DNA from: Mactromeris polynyma
Lineage: Eukaryota > Mollusca > Bivalvia > Venerida > Mactridae
Length of the DNA: 64,000 nt
NCBI GenBank assembly: GCA_032209605.1
Contig: JASFXZ010000016.1
Coordinates: 7,502,001-7,566,000, forward strand
Direction of reading: 5' to 3'
Shown here one piece after another: positions 1 to 13,175 of the stretch (position 1 is its first letter; every line of letters begins with the position of its first letter). The notes under the pieces were generated by a model that worked only from the letters and a program-made list of their open reading frames with translations, had not been told where the DNA came from and did not search any database. Position numbers and translations under genes: made by a program.

Positions 1-77
1 TATTTTTTAACATATTCAAAAGTTTCAAGCAGATTTGGATACCTCAATGTAACGTCTTTTCAATCGTATAAACATAT

Positions 78-312
78 GAGCGCTGCTATGGGATTTACAA
101 CCTCTTCTGTAAGTGACGTCATTTCAAGAAAACGCAACATGTGATGTCACTATTTGCAGACAGGAAGTACTATTTACTCCATATGGTCACTTTGTTTTCA
201 TAGTGCCATATGTGGCAAATATTGCTAACTGTCAAAACATGGTGACGTCACATGTGACGTTTTTTGGAAATGACGTCACGTAAAGAAGAGGTTGGAAATC
301 GTACAGCGGTGC
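78..312. mobile_element. CRE-rich foldback element, copy 1
   Basis: Palindromic element with long inverted ends: GAGCGCTGCTATGGGATTT on the left, its diverged complement ending GTACAGCGGTGC on the right. ACATAT flanks both sides as a possible target duplication. It contains three perfect TGACGTCA octamers (114, 243, 271). Non-coding. Relatives at 33.2, 61.05 and 62.5 kb. Confidence 0.8.
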
Positions 313-708
313 ACATATTGATTATTTTTAGATGTTTAGGCGAGGGAATTTACAGTTTTCTTGAGCCATCCAGTTTCCTATTGAAATCAGTGTGAACGGT
401 GCGTATTCCTGGACGTCCGACTTATCCTTAGGCGGGAATTCAAAGTTTCAAGCAGATTCTGTTAGGACATGTTATGCTTGTTCCAACGGTGTCAATTGAT
501 GTAATTTATTATGAAAACAAATTGGGGGAATTTAGAGATACATAAAGTACCTGTCAATGTCAAGAGTGTTTCCGTGATATCTCACCGAACGTCACGAAGA
601 TCAGCGAGTGATACCGATTTCGGTTAGTCTTTCTTGTGACAATTTTAATCTCCACATGTGGTCTCTTAAGATATTATCTCAATCAAACAGTTCACTGGAC
701 GGCTGCGG
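313..708. other. Intergenic, nothing recognised
   Basis: Unique-looking AT-rich sequence between two mobile elements. No credible ORF, RNA or regulatory signal was seen. Confidence 0.6.
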
Positions 709-1678
709 GACAACTCGACCCCTGAACAATTCGACCCCCTACCAAATCGGCCCCTAAGTCAATTCGACCCACGTCAACTCGACCGCTAAGTCAACTCGAC
801 CCCTAATTTTGCTAAGTCAATTCGACCCCTCGGTATTGTTATCGGGTGTAGTGTAAACTATTATTTACTCAAAATAAATTATAATTATTATTTTGTGTAG
901 CAATGTTTAATGGATAAATGTAACACATGTAATTGCCGTTGTCTGACCCGATGGGGTTTATGTTTGGTTGATTTATCCATTGTCCTTCATTCGAGGTGTT
1001 AATTTCTTCTTTTATAAGTGTGTGTGTGTAAATTGTCGAAACATTATAGTTATGCTTTGAAATTTTAGAACGTAACAAAAGTGTAGAGCGAGTAACAAGA
1101 ACATTTGGATAAATTTCAAGTTTATGTCTGAGTTTCAGTCTTACAATCCGTTGGAAATGTGTATGAAATACCTCTCTCAATGCATGCCACAGACCTGGAA
1201 GTAAAAAAAAAAAAATGTAACATAAACTGTCGCTAACATCAAAAGCCCGTGTCCTTTGATTGCTGGATAAAGTTTTAACGCGTCATAATTTGCCAAATAC
1301 TTTACAGAACAATCAATTTCTTGATTTCATTAAGTGGGCCAGTTAATTAATAATTAACGTGTTTGAAGCAAACATTCTCATTACTTATATGTTTATGCAT
1401 GCCGTACATTAGAGATGAAATAAAAGTCTAAATTTGTACAGTTATTACTTTAATTTATTTAATTTAAAACACCAAAATGCCTTATATCGTCATATTCGGC
1501 GTTTATAAATCATTAAAAAAAAAAAAATTCATAATTGACGTACAATAATTAAAATATTTTCATATCATCTGAGGGGTCGAATTGACATGCCGAATAATCG
1601 GAAAGTAGGGGTCGAATTGTACAGGGGTCGAATTGACTTTTTTTATTTTCGGGGGTCGAATTGGTCAGGGGTCGAGTC
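709..1678. mobile_element. TIR element with clustered GTCGAATTGA motifs
   Basis: About 0.97 kb bounded by inverted ends (ACTCGACCCCTGAACAATT on the left; complement AATTGGTCAGGGGTCGAGT on the right). At least seven variants of CAATTCGACCCC lie within 120 bp of the left end and five in inverse orientation within 110 bp of the right end. Such subterminal arrays are typical of transposase-binding sites. No transposase is encoded, so it is non-autonomous; superfamily unknown. Confidence 0.65.
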
Positions 1679-2444
1679 ATCTTGATACCCACTGGACCAT
1701 GGTTTATGGTGGTAAAGTATAGACTGTATTTATATATAATTATGTTACTTGTATATAGTGTTGAGCTTCATGAAATTATTGAACTTAAAAAAACAACGGA
1801 AAAAATATTTTTAAATACGTATAATATACTTGTAAAACAGATGCAGATAAACTGAAATTTAATTTTACATTTCTCTGCATCCTAGTGCTCAATCAAGCAA
1901 CATTCTATTAGCAACCTTCCTAAAGAAATTATATGGAATAATTCAAACATAAAACAGACAAATGGATATTTGTTTCTACATAAAAATTGGTTGGAAAGAG
2001 ATAACTTTTACACCGAACATTTTTTGACTTCTTAACTAAATATTTCTTAACCTTTGAACAAATGCAGAACGTATATGGCATTGAAAATGGTGACTTTCTT
2101 AAATATTTATCATTAATTAAAGCAATCGATAAAAAATGGGGGAAACAACTAACGGAAGAGGAATTTACATCAGTTCTGTAGAATAAGTCAAACAAACTAA
2201 TTAAACAAACTAACAAAACGAATAAATTGATATGAAAGACAAATCAAATTCTTCTTCAAAAGTGTCATTCCTTACTACATGTGCAAAAAGGCTTCTTGCA
2301 TACATTTTTTACATAAAATATATTAGCCGCTTTATGACATTCCATGATAAATCACAATGTCACGGATCATCGACGAGCGTGTCCTATATTTCATTTAAAT
2401 TTATTGATCAATAAACAGGTGCTTGATAACCCGGATATTCGAAA
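1679..2444. other. Intergenic, nothing recognised
   Basis: AT-rich DNA with only short chance frames. No repeat relationship within the window was noticed. Confidence 0.55.
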
Positions 2445-2715
2445 TATATTGCCTGAATTTCTTACATTTGAGATACACTTCCATTGAACAACATATGTTT
2501 TCGAGAGTATAAAAGATAAAAAATACAAACATTATGGTTCTAATTAACAATGTAATTACACTTAATTCTGATAATTCTGTGTGTTAATAAGTGTTCTCAT
2601 CAAGTTGATATCGTAATTGTAAGAATATCAGTTTCAAAATTAAACAACTGTTAGTACTGTGTCTATAATTATCAGATTGTTTGTTTAAATGTCAATCAAC
2701 ACATATTAATCGATT
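2445..2715 (+). repeat. Dispersed repeat, also in hexosaminidase intron 4
   Basis: About 270 bp, recurring in direct orientation at 37427-37715 with a few indels; a shared block reads ATGGTTCTAATTAACAATG. No terminal structure or coding capacity recognised. Probably an old mobile-element fragment. Confidence 0.75.
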
Positions 2716-3715
2716 ACGTTATCTTTTAAACGTTATAAAATGAAAATAAAATAGTATAGAGTCATTTTTAAAGTCTAAATGTATGAGGCACCAGTAATAG
2801 TGAAAATCGAAAATTTTGTCATTTAAAGCCCCGTTTTCTTGGAGAACGACCCATACACATTGGTCCCAAGTTTCATCAACAAAATCGAACTCCAAATGTT
2901 TTTTCTTTATGATATTTATACACAATGTTTTAACCGTTTATCGGATACATAGATATAAGATAGCCCGAGGCTACATGTTAATGTGTTATACCAGTTATCA
3001 ATCGGTGATCATCGGAAAATTTACGGTCACTTACGGAAACTACCGACAGACCAATTGACTGCTGACCAAAAGCCCCATCGATATCGATCTGCATCGACTG
3101 GATTTATCTGATAAGCGATATATATTAATATTGTTGGGTGCGAAAGTAAAAGTAATGATATGACATGTATATCTGAATTAACATCTATGTGGCTTTTGAT
3201 ATTTAAAGCGTAGCCTTTTGATACATTTTATTTACCAAAATCTTCAAATCATTTTAGCATAATTTAACATTGATCCGATTAATCAATAAAAAAAAGTTGG
3301 CAAGTTTATTCATGTATACATAAAAGCAGTGAATATGATAATATAACAGTATTTAGTGATGAATATAACAAGGCATATACTATATGCATATGGGTGATCT
3401 GATGCCAAAGTGAACTAACCCACATTTTCATAAAAATTGAGTTATCAACTCCTTGTTACTGTTCAAAAGGAGATCTTTATTTTGGTCTAGTTTCCAGTTT
3501 TCTTAGGCGTCTATAGAAGGAGATTTTGAATAGGTGTACTAACTAGCATCTACTATTGGTTCTTCCACGTAACTAAGCCTGACTGAACTAGGAATCATTA
3601 GTTCTATCCCACAAAATCCTTTTTTTAAAACTGCAAATAAATTTCATTTGGAACTAAATAACAATGTATTGCTATATCACCAAATAACAGCATGAATACT
3701 TCATACTGTGGATTC
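2716..3715. other. Intergenic, nothing recognised
   Basis: Short frames on both strands overlap each other and match no known family. No repeat seen. Confidence 0.5.
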
Positions 3716-4841
3716 ATTAATTTTCGTTGGTACCAAATTTCGTGGTTTTGTCAAAATGGGCATTTCGTGGGGTACTTGAATTCGTGGTTTTTTGATTTTT
3801 GAAGCATAAATTAAAAAAGTAGTCTATAAGTCCAAAACAAATAAAATATATATGTCAATTAGAAAACAGTGACACGGACCCGAAAGATATACAGGTATTT
3901 TCTCACCTTTCATTGTTATCGATGTTACATCGTGTGGCCCCGTTCCCTTAGTTAGCCACACTATGCAAGTGTCAATTAACACATTATATTGAGAATTATC
4001 TACCTATTGTTTACATCACATGTCATTTAAATATGTCAATTAAGCACCAGTTAATCTGGCGCTAAACGAATTAACAATCAGTCAATAAAAGTTAATGCAA
4101 ATCATCTTCGAAATCACTCGCTTTTGAGAAACCAAACTATCGTCTACACACAAGCTAAATATAGAATTATGTTGATGTCGTGGCTAAAGTCCGGTAACGT
4201 CGTTACACGGTTACCGTCAACTCCGGGGTTACCGAATCCAGAAGATGCTGCATCACCAAGAGAGGCTCGTACATTTCAAGCAGCCAACGACTACGTATTT
4301 AATAACATGTGAAAAACAAATTAAATTTCTTATAACTCTCTGTGATTGTTTGTTATTTTTTATCACTTATTTTATAACTGTCACAAACTGTATAATTACG
4401 CTATAACGACGATACATTTCACACGTTGAGATTATACTTCCAACACACTGATCACAACGATATGAAAATATTCGTGTACTGTACTTGGAAGTAGAGCTGC
4501 TAAATATAGCACACCAGATCAACAACATCATCACAGAACTGACTACTCAACTTAATAATGACGAAGAATATATAACAAACATAAATAGTAAAAGCATTAA
4601 TAGTTTATTGTTATCAAATATTTACATTATATATACACCAACATGCTTATAAACTGACACAATTCACGGGAGGTAACCGCGTGTTAGCGGCGATGTTTAT
4701 CTGGAGTGTACTAGTTTTCGGACATAGACTTTTCGGATACGATCGTAAGACAAAATTTTCGTTGGGTACTTGAATTCGTGGATAAGCTCAACCACGAAAT
4801 CCACGAAATTTAATGTTCAACGAAAATTAATGAATCCACAG
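3716..4841. mobile_element. 1.1-kb TIR element, non-autonomous
   Basis: Ends in a near-perfect inverted repeat of about 24 bp starting CTGTGGATTCATTAATTTTC, with further subterminal motifs GGTACTTGAATTCGTGG at both ends. The interior has no convincing transposase. I recall similar ends being abundant in bivalve genomes; superfamily not assigned, and no clear target duplication was seen. Confidence 0.72.
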
Positions 4842-5364
4842 CATCAGACCACCCGTATATTATCGCAGTTCAAGTAAAACAAAAAATAAGCAAGGTTACA
4901 TAAATCAACAGAAAAGTAGTATTTTAGGCTTCATGCATCGTATTGTTTCTACAACAACTAACTAATAGTGAAATTCAGACTTTTAGGGCTTTACCCGATA
5001 CCTGATATTGATTCAAGGAAAATCGACCTTATTTGTCCAGTAAAATATATATAACATTCATATAATTTGAACATTATCTACCAGTGCAATGAAAAAAAAT
5101 GTAAATAACCATTTCTCTATATAAACAAACCGTTTGAATCAAATTACATGTATATCAATAGAATCTTGCGGCTCATCGACGCCAAAAAGGAAAAGTCGAA
5201 CATGTCATGTACCTATTAGACCAAGTGTTGAAATTATGTCTGAGTATTAGAGATTATATTTCTGCTGAAGCATCATGTATTTAAGTATTAAAAGCGAAGC
5301 AGTGTATACACGATACTTTCCCAATAGTGAACGAACAAGTACGCCAACGCACAATAAGCCGATA
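4842..5364. other. Intergenic, nothing recognised
   Basis: AT-rich sequence leading into the 57-bp satellite. No supported feature. Confidence 0.55.
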
Positions 5365-8112
5365 ACTCTCCTAGGTTTGTCAACTGTCTCCCCCAAAATA
5401 GTAAAGAAACGAAATAAAACAAAACTCCCAGATTGGTCGACTATCTCCCTCAAAACTTGTGAAGAGACGAAGTTGGAACGAAACCCCTAGATTTGTCAAC
5501 TATCTCCTCTAAATGGTAAAGAAGCGACGTAAAACGAAATCCCTTGAATAGTCAACTATCTCCCCCAAAACTGGAGAAGTAACGAAATTGAACGACAACA
5601 CTAGATTGGTCGACTATCTCCCCCTAAACTGGTAAAGAAACGAAAGTTGAAAGAAACCCCAAGATTGATCAACTATCTCCCAAATAAATAGCAAAGAAAC
5701 GAAAATTGACACCATCTCTAGATTGGTCAACCATCTCCCCTAAATGGGTAAAGAAACGAAAATTGACACAATCCCTAGATTGATCAACCATCTTCCCTAA
5801 ATGGGTAAAGAAACGGAAATGGACACAATCCCTAGATTGGTCAACCATCTCCCCTAAATGGGTAAAGAAACGAAAATTGACACCATCCCTAGATTGATCA
5901 ACCATCTTCTCTAAATGGGTAAAGAAACGGAAATGGACACAATCCCTAGATTGGTCAACCATCTCCCCATAATGGGTAAAGAAACGGAAATGGACACAAT
6001 CCCTAGATTGGTCAACCATCCCCGCTAAATGGGTAAAGAAACGGAAATGGACACAATCCCTAGATTGATCAACCATCCCCCTAAATGGGTAAAGAAACGG
6101 AAATGGACACAATCCCTAGATTGGTCAACCATCTCCCCTAAATGGGTAAAGAAACGGAAATGGACACAATCCCTAGATTGGTCAACCATCCCCCTAAATG
6201 GGTAAAGAAACGGAAATGGAAACAATCCCTAGATTGATCAACCATCTCCCCTAAATGGGTAAAGAAACGGAAATGGACACAATCCCTAGATTGGTCAACC
6301 ATCTTCCCTAAATGGGTAAAGAAACGGAAATGGACACAATCCCTAGATTGATCAACCATCTTCCCTAAATGGGTAAAGAAACGGAAATGGACACAATCCC
6401 TAGATTGGTCAACCATCTCCCTTAAATGGGTAAAAAACGGAAATGGACACAATCCCTAGATTGGTCAACCATCTCCCATAATGGGTAAAGAAACGGAAAT
6501 GGACACAATCCCTAGATTGGTCAACCATCCCCGCTAAATGGGTAAAGAAACGGAAATGGACACAATCCCTAGATTGGTCAACCATCTCCCTTAAATGGGT
6601 AAAAAACGGAAATGGACACAATCCCTAGATTGATCAACCATCTTCCCTAAATGGGTAAAGAAACGGAAATGGACACAATTCCTAGATTGGTCAACCATCT
6701 CCCTTAAATGGGTAAAGAAACGGAAATGGACACAATCCCTAGATTGGTCAACCATCTCCCTAAATGGGTAAAGAAACGGAAATGGACACAATCCCTAGAT
6801 TGATCATCCATCTCCCCTAAATGGGTAAAGAAACGGAAATGGACACAATCCCTAGATTGATCAACCATCTTCCCTAAATGGGTAAAGAAACGGAAATGGA
6901 CACAATCCCTAGATTGGTCAACCATCCCCCTAAATGGGTAAAGAAACGGAAAATGGACAAAATCCCTAGATTGATCAACCATCCCCCTAAATGGATAAAG
7001 AAACGGAAATGGACACAATCCCTAGATTGATCAACCATCCCCCTAAATGGGTAAAGAAACGGAAATGGACACAATCCCTAGATTGGTCAACCATCCCCCT
7101 AAATGGGTATAGAAACGGAAAATGGACAAAATCCCTAGATTGATCAACCATCTTCCCTAAATGGGTAAAGAAACGGAAATGGACACAATCCCTAGATTGA
7201 TCAACCATCCCCCTAAATGGGTAAAGAAACGGAAATGGACACAATCCCTAGATTGGTCAACCATCCCCCTAAATGGGTAAAGAAACGGAAAATGGACAAA
7301 ATCCCTAGATTGATCAACCATCTTCCCTAAATGGGTAAATAAACGGAAATGGACACAATCCCTAGATTGATCAACCATCCCCCTAAATGGGTAAAGAAAC
7401 GGAAATGGACACAATCCCTAGATTGATCAACCATCCCCCTAAATGGGTAAAGAAACGGAAAATGGACAAAATCCCTAGATTGATCAACCATCTTCCCTAA
7501 ATGGGTAAAGAAACGGAAATGGACACAATCCCTAGATTGATCAACCATCTTCCCTAAATGGGTAAAGAAACGGAAATGGACACAATCCCTAGATTGATCA
7601 ACCATCTTCCCTAAATGGGTAAAGAAACGGAAATGGACACAATCCCTAGATTGATCAACCATCCCCCTAAATGGGTAAAAAACGGAAATGGACACAATCC
7701 CTAGATTGATCAACCATCCCCCTAAATGGGTAAAAAACGGAAATGGACACAATCCCTAGATTGGTCAACCATCCCCCTAAATGGGTAAAGAAACGGAAAT
7801 GGACACAATCCCTAGATTGATCAACCATCCCCCTAAATGGGTAAAGAAACGGAAATGGACACAATCCCTAGATTGGTCAACCATCCCCCTAAATGGGTAA
7901 AGAAACGGAAATGGACACAATCCCTAGATTGGTCAACCATCCCCCTAAATGGGTAAAGAAACGGAAATGGACACAATCCCTAGATTGATCAACCATCTCC
8001 CCTAAATGGGTAAAGAAACGGAAAATGGACAAAATCCCTAGATTGATCAACCATCTCCCCTAAATGGGTAAAGAAACGGAAATGGACACACTTCCCAGAT
8101 TGATCAACTATT
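5365..8112. repeat. 57-bp satellite, about 48 units
   Basis: Units of 57 bp (often 56) such as CCCTAAATGGGTAAAGAAAC followed by CCCTAGATTGGTCAACCATC. The left ~330 bp is strongly diverged and the centre nearly homogeneous, the pattern of decaying array edges. Because 57 is divisible by three, the complementary strand reads as 19-residue repeats (MVDQSRDCVHFRFFTHLGK); 56-bp units break this frame, so I do not call a gene. A 170-bp three-unit period exists between about 6900 and 7500. Confidence 0.95.
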
Positions 8113-8143
8113 GACTTGCTTCAATGTTCTATTGTATTACATA

Positions 8144-8321
8144 CAGCCGGACCTTGTTCATTCGAATTAATCGTGTCCGAATTTATTTTTCGAGTCATAC
8201 ATGGTTTCGAATAGCCCATTTCAATTCGACGTGCATAAGAAGGTACATCGAGACCTGATATTTATTTCGGATGATATCGAGTATTCGGATAAAATATTGC
8301 GGAATTAACGAGGTCCGACTG
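8144..8321. mobile_element. Foldback element CAGCCGGACC..GGTCCGACTG, TA-flanked
   Basis: 178 bp between TA dinucleotides. The ends, CAGCCGGACCTTGTTCATTC and the complement of CGAGGTCCGACTG, are inverted repeats. CAG ends with a TA target duplication are typical of pogo/Tigger-like members of Tc1/mariner. A shorter relative is at 34121-34209. Confidence 0.72.
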
Positions 8322-9744
8322 TACCTATGTTCTACATACTGAAGAGTTGTCCAGCGGGGATTTTCTCATTTACGATGTTCGTTTTATTTGGTTGATAGTA
8401 GGAACAATGTGAGATTGAATGCACTCTTATGCCAGGGTCCGAAATCATAACCGATACTTGCCACTCTGCACTCAGCTTGGGGAAAAAACAACCCTTGAAA
8501 TGCATGTTTAGAATGATTTTTTTAATTTATTTGAAATGTTATTGACGCAACAGTTTACAAATGTCGACCAAAATTAATTTATTCTAACCTTGACCTTGGA
8601 CATTTTGAGAAAGGCTCATCGTCAACTACTTCTATCAAATGTGATAGTCTCTTAGATGTTTGGCCCAAATGCACTGAGCCTCGTTTCTGAGAAAAACGAA
8701 ATAAAGATGATGTCATGTGTTCACATTAATTGCAACAGCTAGTTGAAACATTTCAGTAAACGATTTATGATTCAGCGGTGAGTAGTAGCAATACATTGAG
8801 ACGGCCCTTTTTCTTATTGTAAAGAATAATAAACATATATTTGTAAAATATTATTATATCTGAAAACATAGTTGCTGTATTAAATTTGTGAAACTCGGAA
8901 ATTTTGTAATCTTGATGACCATATTGAAAGTGCTAGAATTCCCTGAAAAAATGCTGTTTTGCATAAAAAATGATTTTGTAGTGACCTACAAATATTCCAG
9001 CATTCAGAAATCTTAATAACTCAATTTCGCCCAGATATGTCATCTGGGGGCAAACATCTCAGAGAATGACACACATATGAAAACATAAACTTGTAAGGTT
9101 TTGCTGAAGGAATTTTACAACGTCTGTACGTACTTCTTGCGCATGTTTGTTCTTGACAGTTGTCAAAAATATTTACAATGTAAACAAAGAATAGTGCCTC
9201 TCTTGGTACATGACCACCAATATCCTATTAATTTCTTACCAACTGGATGTCTATATACATGTACTAGGTAAATACCCCGGTGTAAAATGGAATTAGTGTA
9301 GGCGTGTTGCAATTTGTGATATACTTATTTTCTTTTGAGTTTCTGTGATATTAGTTAATTCAATTAGTATGCCTCTCTTTGCCATGCCACCAACACGTAT
9401 AGGACCACAAGGTAATTAAGAGTCTAATCTTTGTTTGTGCTAGTCTAGGTGTTGATGTGTATGGCATGGATATTAAACACATGTTTTGATTATTATCTTA
9501 TTATTACTGCATGTTTTAATTATCCATGTATTATATACTCCATCAGCGAAATAAATATTATTATTTGTTTAGAGCATGGATCTTACTATATGCACAGCAG
9601 ACACGTCGGTCCGTATGCAAGTTGTGAACAACACTGACTGACCAACATCCTTTCAAGCTTCGGTGTCCAGTCCGTAAACTTGCATACTATTCATTGACCT
9701 CTGAGTCATTTAATCTTTGTAGATAAAATATCATTCCCTTACAA
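8322..9744. other. Intergenic, nothing recognised
   Basis: Contains only short chance frames. No repeat, RNA gene or conserved coding segment recognised. Confidence 0.5.
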
Positions 9745-10115
9745 CTCGACCACCTCTGATAAGCAAGACATAAAACTATATACATTTCAAATTACTGTTT
9801 AATTTGTGATTTATGGGTAGCACTTGGACAACCGACTACATTGTGAGTGACCGAGTAACGTTGTAAAAATACAACATAATTATCAACATAATTCATGAAC
9901 ACGTATGACTGTTTAAAACCTCGTAATATGATTGCATGATATAACATGTCATAATTAACGTTAAAGAAAAAACAGGCATTAATGTGTCGGCTGCCCAAAG
10001 CTGTATGACTTTCAAACCTAAACGCTTTCATGAAAATCTCGTACACAAGCACCTGATAGCGACACCTATCGGAGATATTCGACATTAATAAGGGAAATCA
10101 ATTATATCCTTATTC
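9745..10115 (-). repeat. Dispersed ~370-bp repeat, inverted copy in intron 7
   Basis: Closely matches the reverse complement of 45187-45565; shared blocks include TGTGATTTATGGGTAGCAC and TGTCGGCTGCCCAAAGC. A 97-codon frame on the complement is interrupted in the other copy, so no gene is called. Class unknown. Confidence 0.75.
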
Positions 10116-10545
10116 ATTATATTCAAACGGAGAAAATTACATTACTTTGTAGCGCAGCTCATGCTTGGAAGAAGTGTTGTGATTCATGACTAATCTTCAT
10201 GAAAGCTGTGACCAATTTCAAAGCACATCCCAAGTTTGTGAACATAAGATAAATACTTGCATATCATGTCAAGCTGTTGCAATTAAATTACACAATATGG
10301 TATACATCATATACATACTTCCGTGACGATAGGAGAAGAAGTACACGGATACTTTTACCGCATATTTGAGGGTAGAAACATTTTTGTAAGTATGTCAATG
10401 AAAGAAAAGGACAGGATTTTATTCACCTATATGCGGGTTAAATATGTTTACTTTGGCATTCGACGTAAAAAGAATGGACCTCTCGTACCCAAATCCAATA
10501 GTCCCAGTCATGCCAACGAGAAATCTCATGCCAAACGCAATTGCA
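10116..10545. other. Intergenic, nothing recognised
   Basis: Short frames only; no repeats or conserved segment noticed. Confidence 0.5.
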
Positions 10546-10960
10546 CCTCATTATGTCCAACAATGATGATACTTCGTCATGTCTGACAATAATAAGACCT
10601 ACCCGTGTCCAACAATGATGGGACTCCGTCATGTCTGACAAGAATGGGACCTACACACGTGTCCAACAATGATGGGACTCCGTCATGTCTGACAAAAATG
10701 GGACCTACACGTGTCCAACAGTGATGGGACTCCGTCATGTCTGACAAGAATGGGACCTACATGTGTCCACAAGAATAAAACCCCGTCATGTCTAACAAAA
10801 ATGAGGCCCCGTCATATCTAACAAAAATGAGGCCCCGTCATATCTAACAAGAATGAGGTCCCGTCATATCTAACAATAATGAGGCCCTGTCATATCTAAC
10901 AAGAATGACCCCGTCATGTCTTACAAGAATGAGGTCCCGTCATGTCTTATACGTATGTGA
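10546..10960. repeat. Degenerate ~26-bp tandem array
   Basis: Tandem units built on CCGTCATGTCTGACAAGAAT. The left half alternates two unit types (AACAATGATGGGACTCCG and ACAAGAATGGGACCTAC), giving a dimeric period of about 52-57 bp. The right half is a simpler 26-bp array (ATCTAACAAAAATGAGGCCC). Units vary in length, so this is a decayed minisatellite rather than coding. Confidence 0.85.
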
Positions 10961-11950
10961 CCCCTAGAACATCCATTAAATCTATCATTATAACAATGTT
11001 ATCGAAATCCTTTATATATACATGTACTTGATATCAACAAAAACAAAGTTCAATTTGTAAATTTGAAGTTGAATTGTTAGTGTGCAAACAAATGTTAAAG
11101 ATCAAACCCTCGAATTTATGGCGATGCAAATATTATCGTTCTGTGATTTCTACTTCGCTAGGTTTTACAGATTTTTAAGTCACTTATTTACTTTGAAATA
11201 AGGAAGGCTTAAATCAATATCTTTGAACTTAAATACGTTCCAATAGCGGTAGATGATGTGTGCAGATATATATTAGATTTCAAAATGTGTACTTTTCGAA
11301 CGCACTTCGTAGATTTGAGCGACATGACATACTTTTTTTTATTTCATATGGCTTCATGATAGATTGAATTCTATTTTACAAGATCTTCTGTAAGCTTGAT
11401 AATGACGTTTTACGAAACTGAAAGTATCCAATTTTAGAAATCAAATGGAATGTGAAGATTTTGACATATCGTAGGGGATGTTTTTAATTTCTCGTTTTGA
11501 CGACGAACAGAGAGTGACGTTAGGTTTCATTACGTCAAAACTTTTCAATTCGTGTTTCTATGTCAGAAATCGAAACATTCACCGGCTGATATTACAGTTA
11601 TTCGTTATTTATGTTGCAAAATACGTCAAATCCAGCCGGAATAATACATATTTTCGTCGAAAAGAATGTTATTCCCTGTCAAATATGTAAACTGTTTTCT
11701 ATAATACATTAATTACACAATTCATGTTATACAGCTAGAATACATGTCAATTTCATCTATTCGCTACCTATTATGATCAGTGAGGTTTACTGTATATAAT
11801 CGTTGATAGTAAGAAGCCAAAATAGATTGGATCTGAAATATCTTGCGATTAAAGTTGGACGTGACTACTCGTATAGCGTCAAAATGTTACTGGTTAGCAC
11901 TTGCCTCTAGTTAATAGATAAAACAACAACAATATAAAACATGACATACA
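10961..11950. other. Intergenic, nothing recognised
   Basis: A 70-codon frame at 11478-11690 resembles no known protein and shows no splice context. No other feature is supported. Confidence 0.5.
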
Positions 11951-12630
11951 TTACTTACATAAATAAAACATTCTGGTATTAAGAATACTGTTACAGGTTT
12001 TGGCGCTTAATCGACACAGAGTTATATCAGATAAAATAAAGGACAACTTGTTTACATCAGACATGATATTGAATATAGGATTAATAGCATTAGCTTTTTC
12101 TATCAATGGTTGTCGTAAACTATTATATAAGTTACAATATAATAATACATGCATTTCTGTTTCAACCATGTTACATGAACACAAAATACAGAGACGTTCA
12201 TTTTCCACAAGGTTTTCATAACGTCCTGTTTCAATTCTAATAGGAGCTACTCCACATCTAAATTTACTTAAAGCAGATCTACGTTTCGGTGCCATAATAA
12301 GTTACAGTAATGTTCTGGTTTGTAATCCAATTTAAATTTACAATAATTGCTAAGCTTATTTCTCCCCCTACCGGATATACCTTCGGTTTTATTAATACTT
12401 TCAAGCCAGTCATTTGAATGCAAACATAACATTTTATCATACACTTGCTTAACTAAAACATTTTTAGAAACATTCCTATTCAAATCAGTATATGCATTCA
12501 AATCACAATTTAACAATTTTTCTTTGACAATATAAAACCAAGACGTGCATGACCTATATACATGCATGACATTATTGTCGCTGCGGCGTACTGTCTGGAA
12601 TGGGATATTTTTTTGTACGTGGAGGGGCAT
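11951..12630 (-). mobile_element. LINE (non-LTR retrotransposon) ORF2 3' fragment, frameshifted
   Basis: The minus strand reads the C-terminal end of a reverse-transcriptase polyprotein in two frames. The upstream frame (12268-12630) has SGRGRNKLSNYCKF, also present in the 18.5-kb fragment. The downstream frame (11951-12295) has RRSALSKFRCGVAPI and CILC..N.VETEMHVLLYC, the cysteine/histidine zinc-knuckle that ends many LINE ORF2 proteins. One frameshift near 12280 separates them. Catalytic RT motifs are absent: a 5'-truncated dead copy. Confidence 0.8.
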
Positions 12631-12786
12631 GTGACTTAATTTTGTGGAGGGGCACGTGACTTAATTTTTTTCCAAGATTATTCGATTCAAGATAATTTTA
12701 CCCACTGACAATAAAGTTTTACAGAAAAAGTATTTGTAATATTTGTTTATTGTTTTATTTTATTTTTTGTTTAAATCTTTTAATTT
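12631..12786. other. Low-complexity spacer
   Basis: T-rich sequence with a small duplication (GAGGGGCACGTGACTTAATTT, twice near 12625-12668). Nothing else recognised. Confidence 0.5.
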
Positions 12787-12967
12787 ATTCCCTCATGTGG
12801 TGCACGATTTCAAATGGTCAAGGTCTATTTTGACTGATAAAATATTTGAAACCAGTCTACGGAAAGTTTATTTTTAGATTCCCTCATGTGGTGCACGATT
12901 TCAAATGGTCAAGGTCTATTTTGACTGATAAAATATTTGAAACCAGTCTACGGAAAGTTTATTTTAG
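12787..12967. repeat. 91-bp tandem duplication
   Basis: Two virtually identical copies starting at 12787 and 12878, both beginning ATTCCCTCATGTGGTGCACG and ending near GGAAAGTTTATTTT. High identity implies a recent duplication. Confidence 0.9.
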
Positions 12968-13175
12968 AAAGTTGAAAATAGTTCTCACTTGATGTAAACA
13001 AAAATCCCGCGGAAATCCAGCATTTCTTCAATCACATGACAGAACTCACATAATAATAATAGTTGAACTCTAGTCACCATGAACCTATAATTAGAGGTTG
13101 TTATTTGATTATTGACTAGGTCGCATGTTTAGTGACCATGACACTTCAGTGGACCAATCAAGTAAAATTCAATTA

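Noticed and set aside
5669..7864. Series of antisense repeat proteins
   Set aside because: Satellite translation interrupted by 56-bp units; no start context, splice sites or non-repeat domain.
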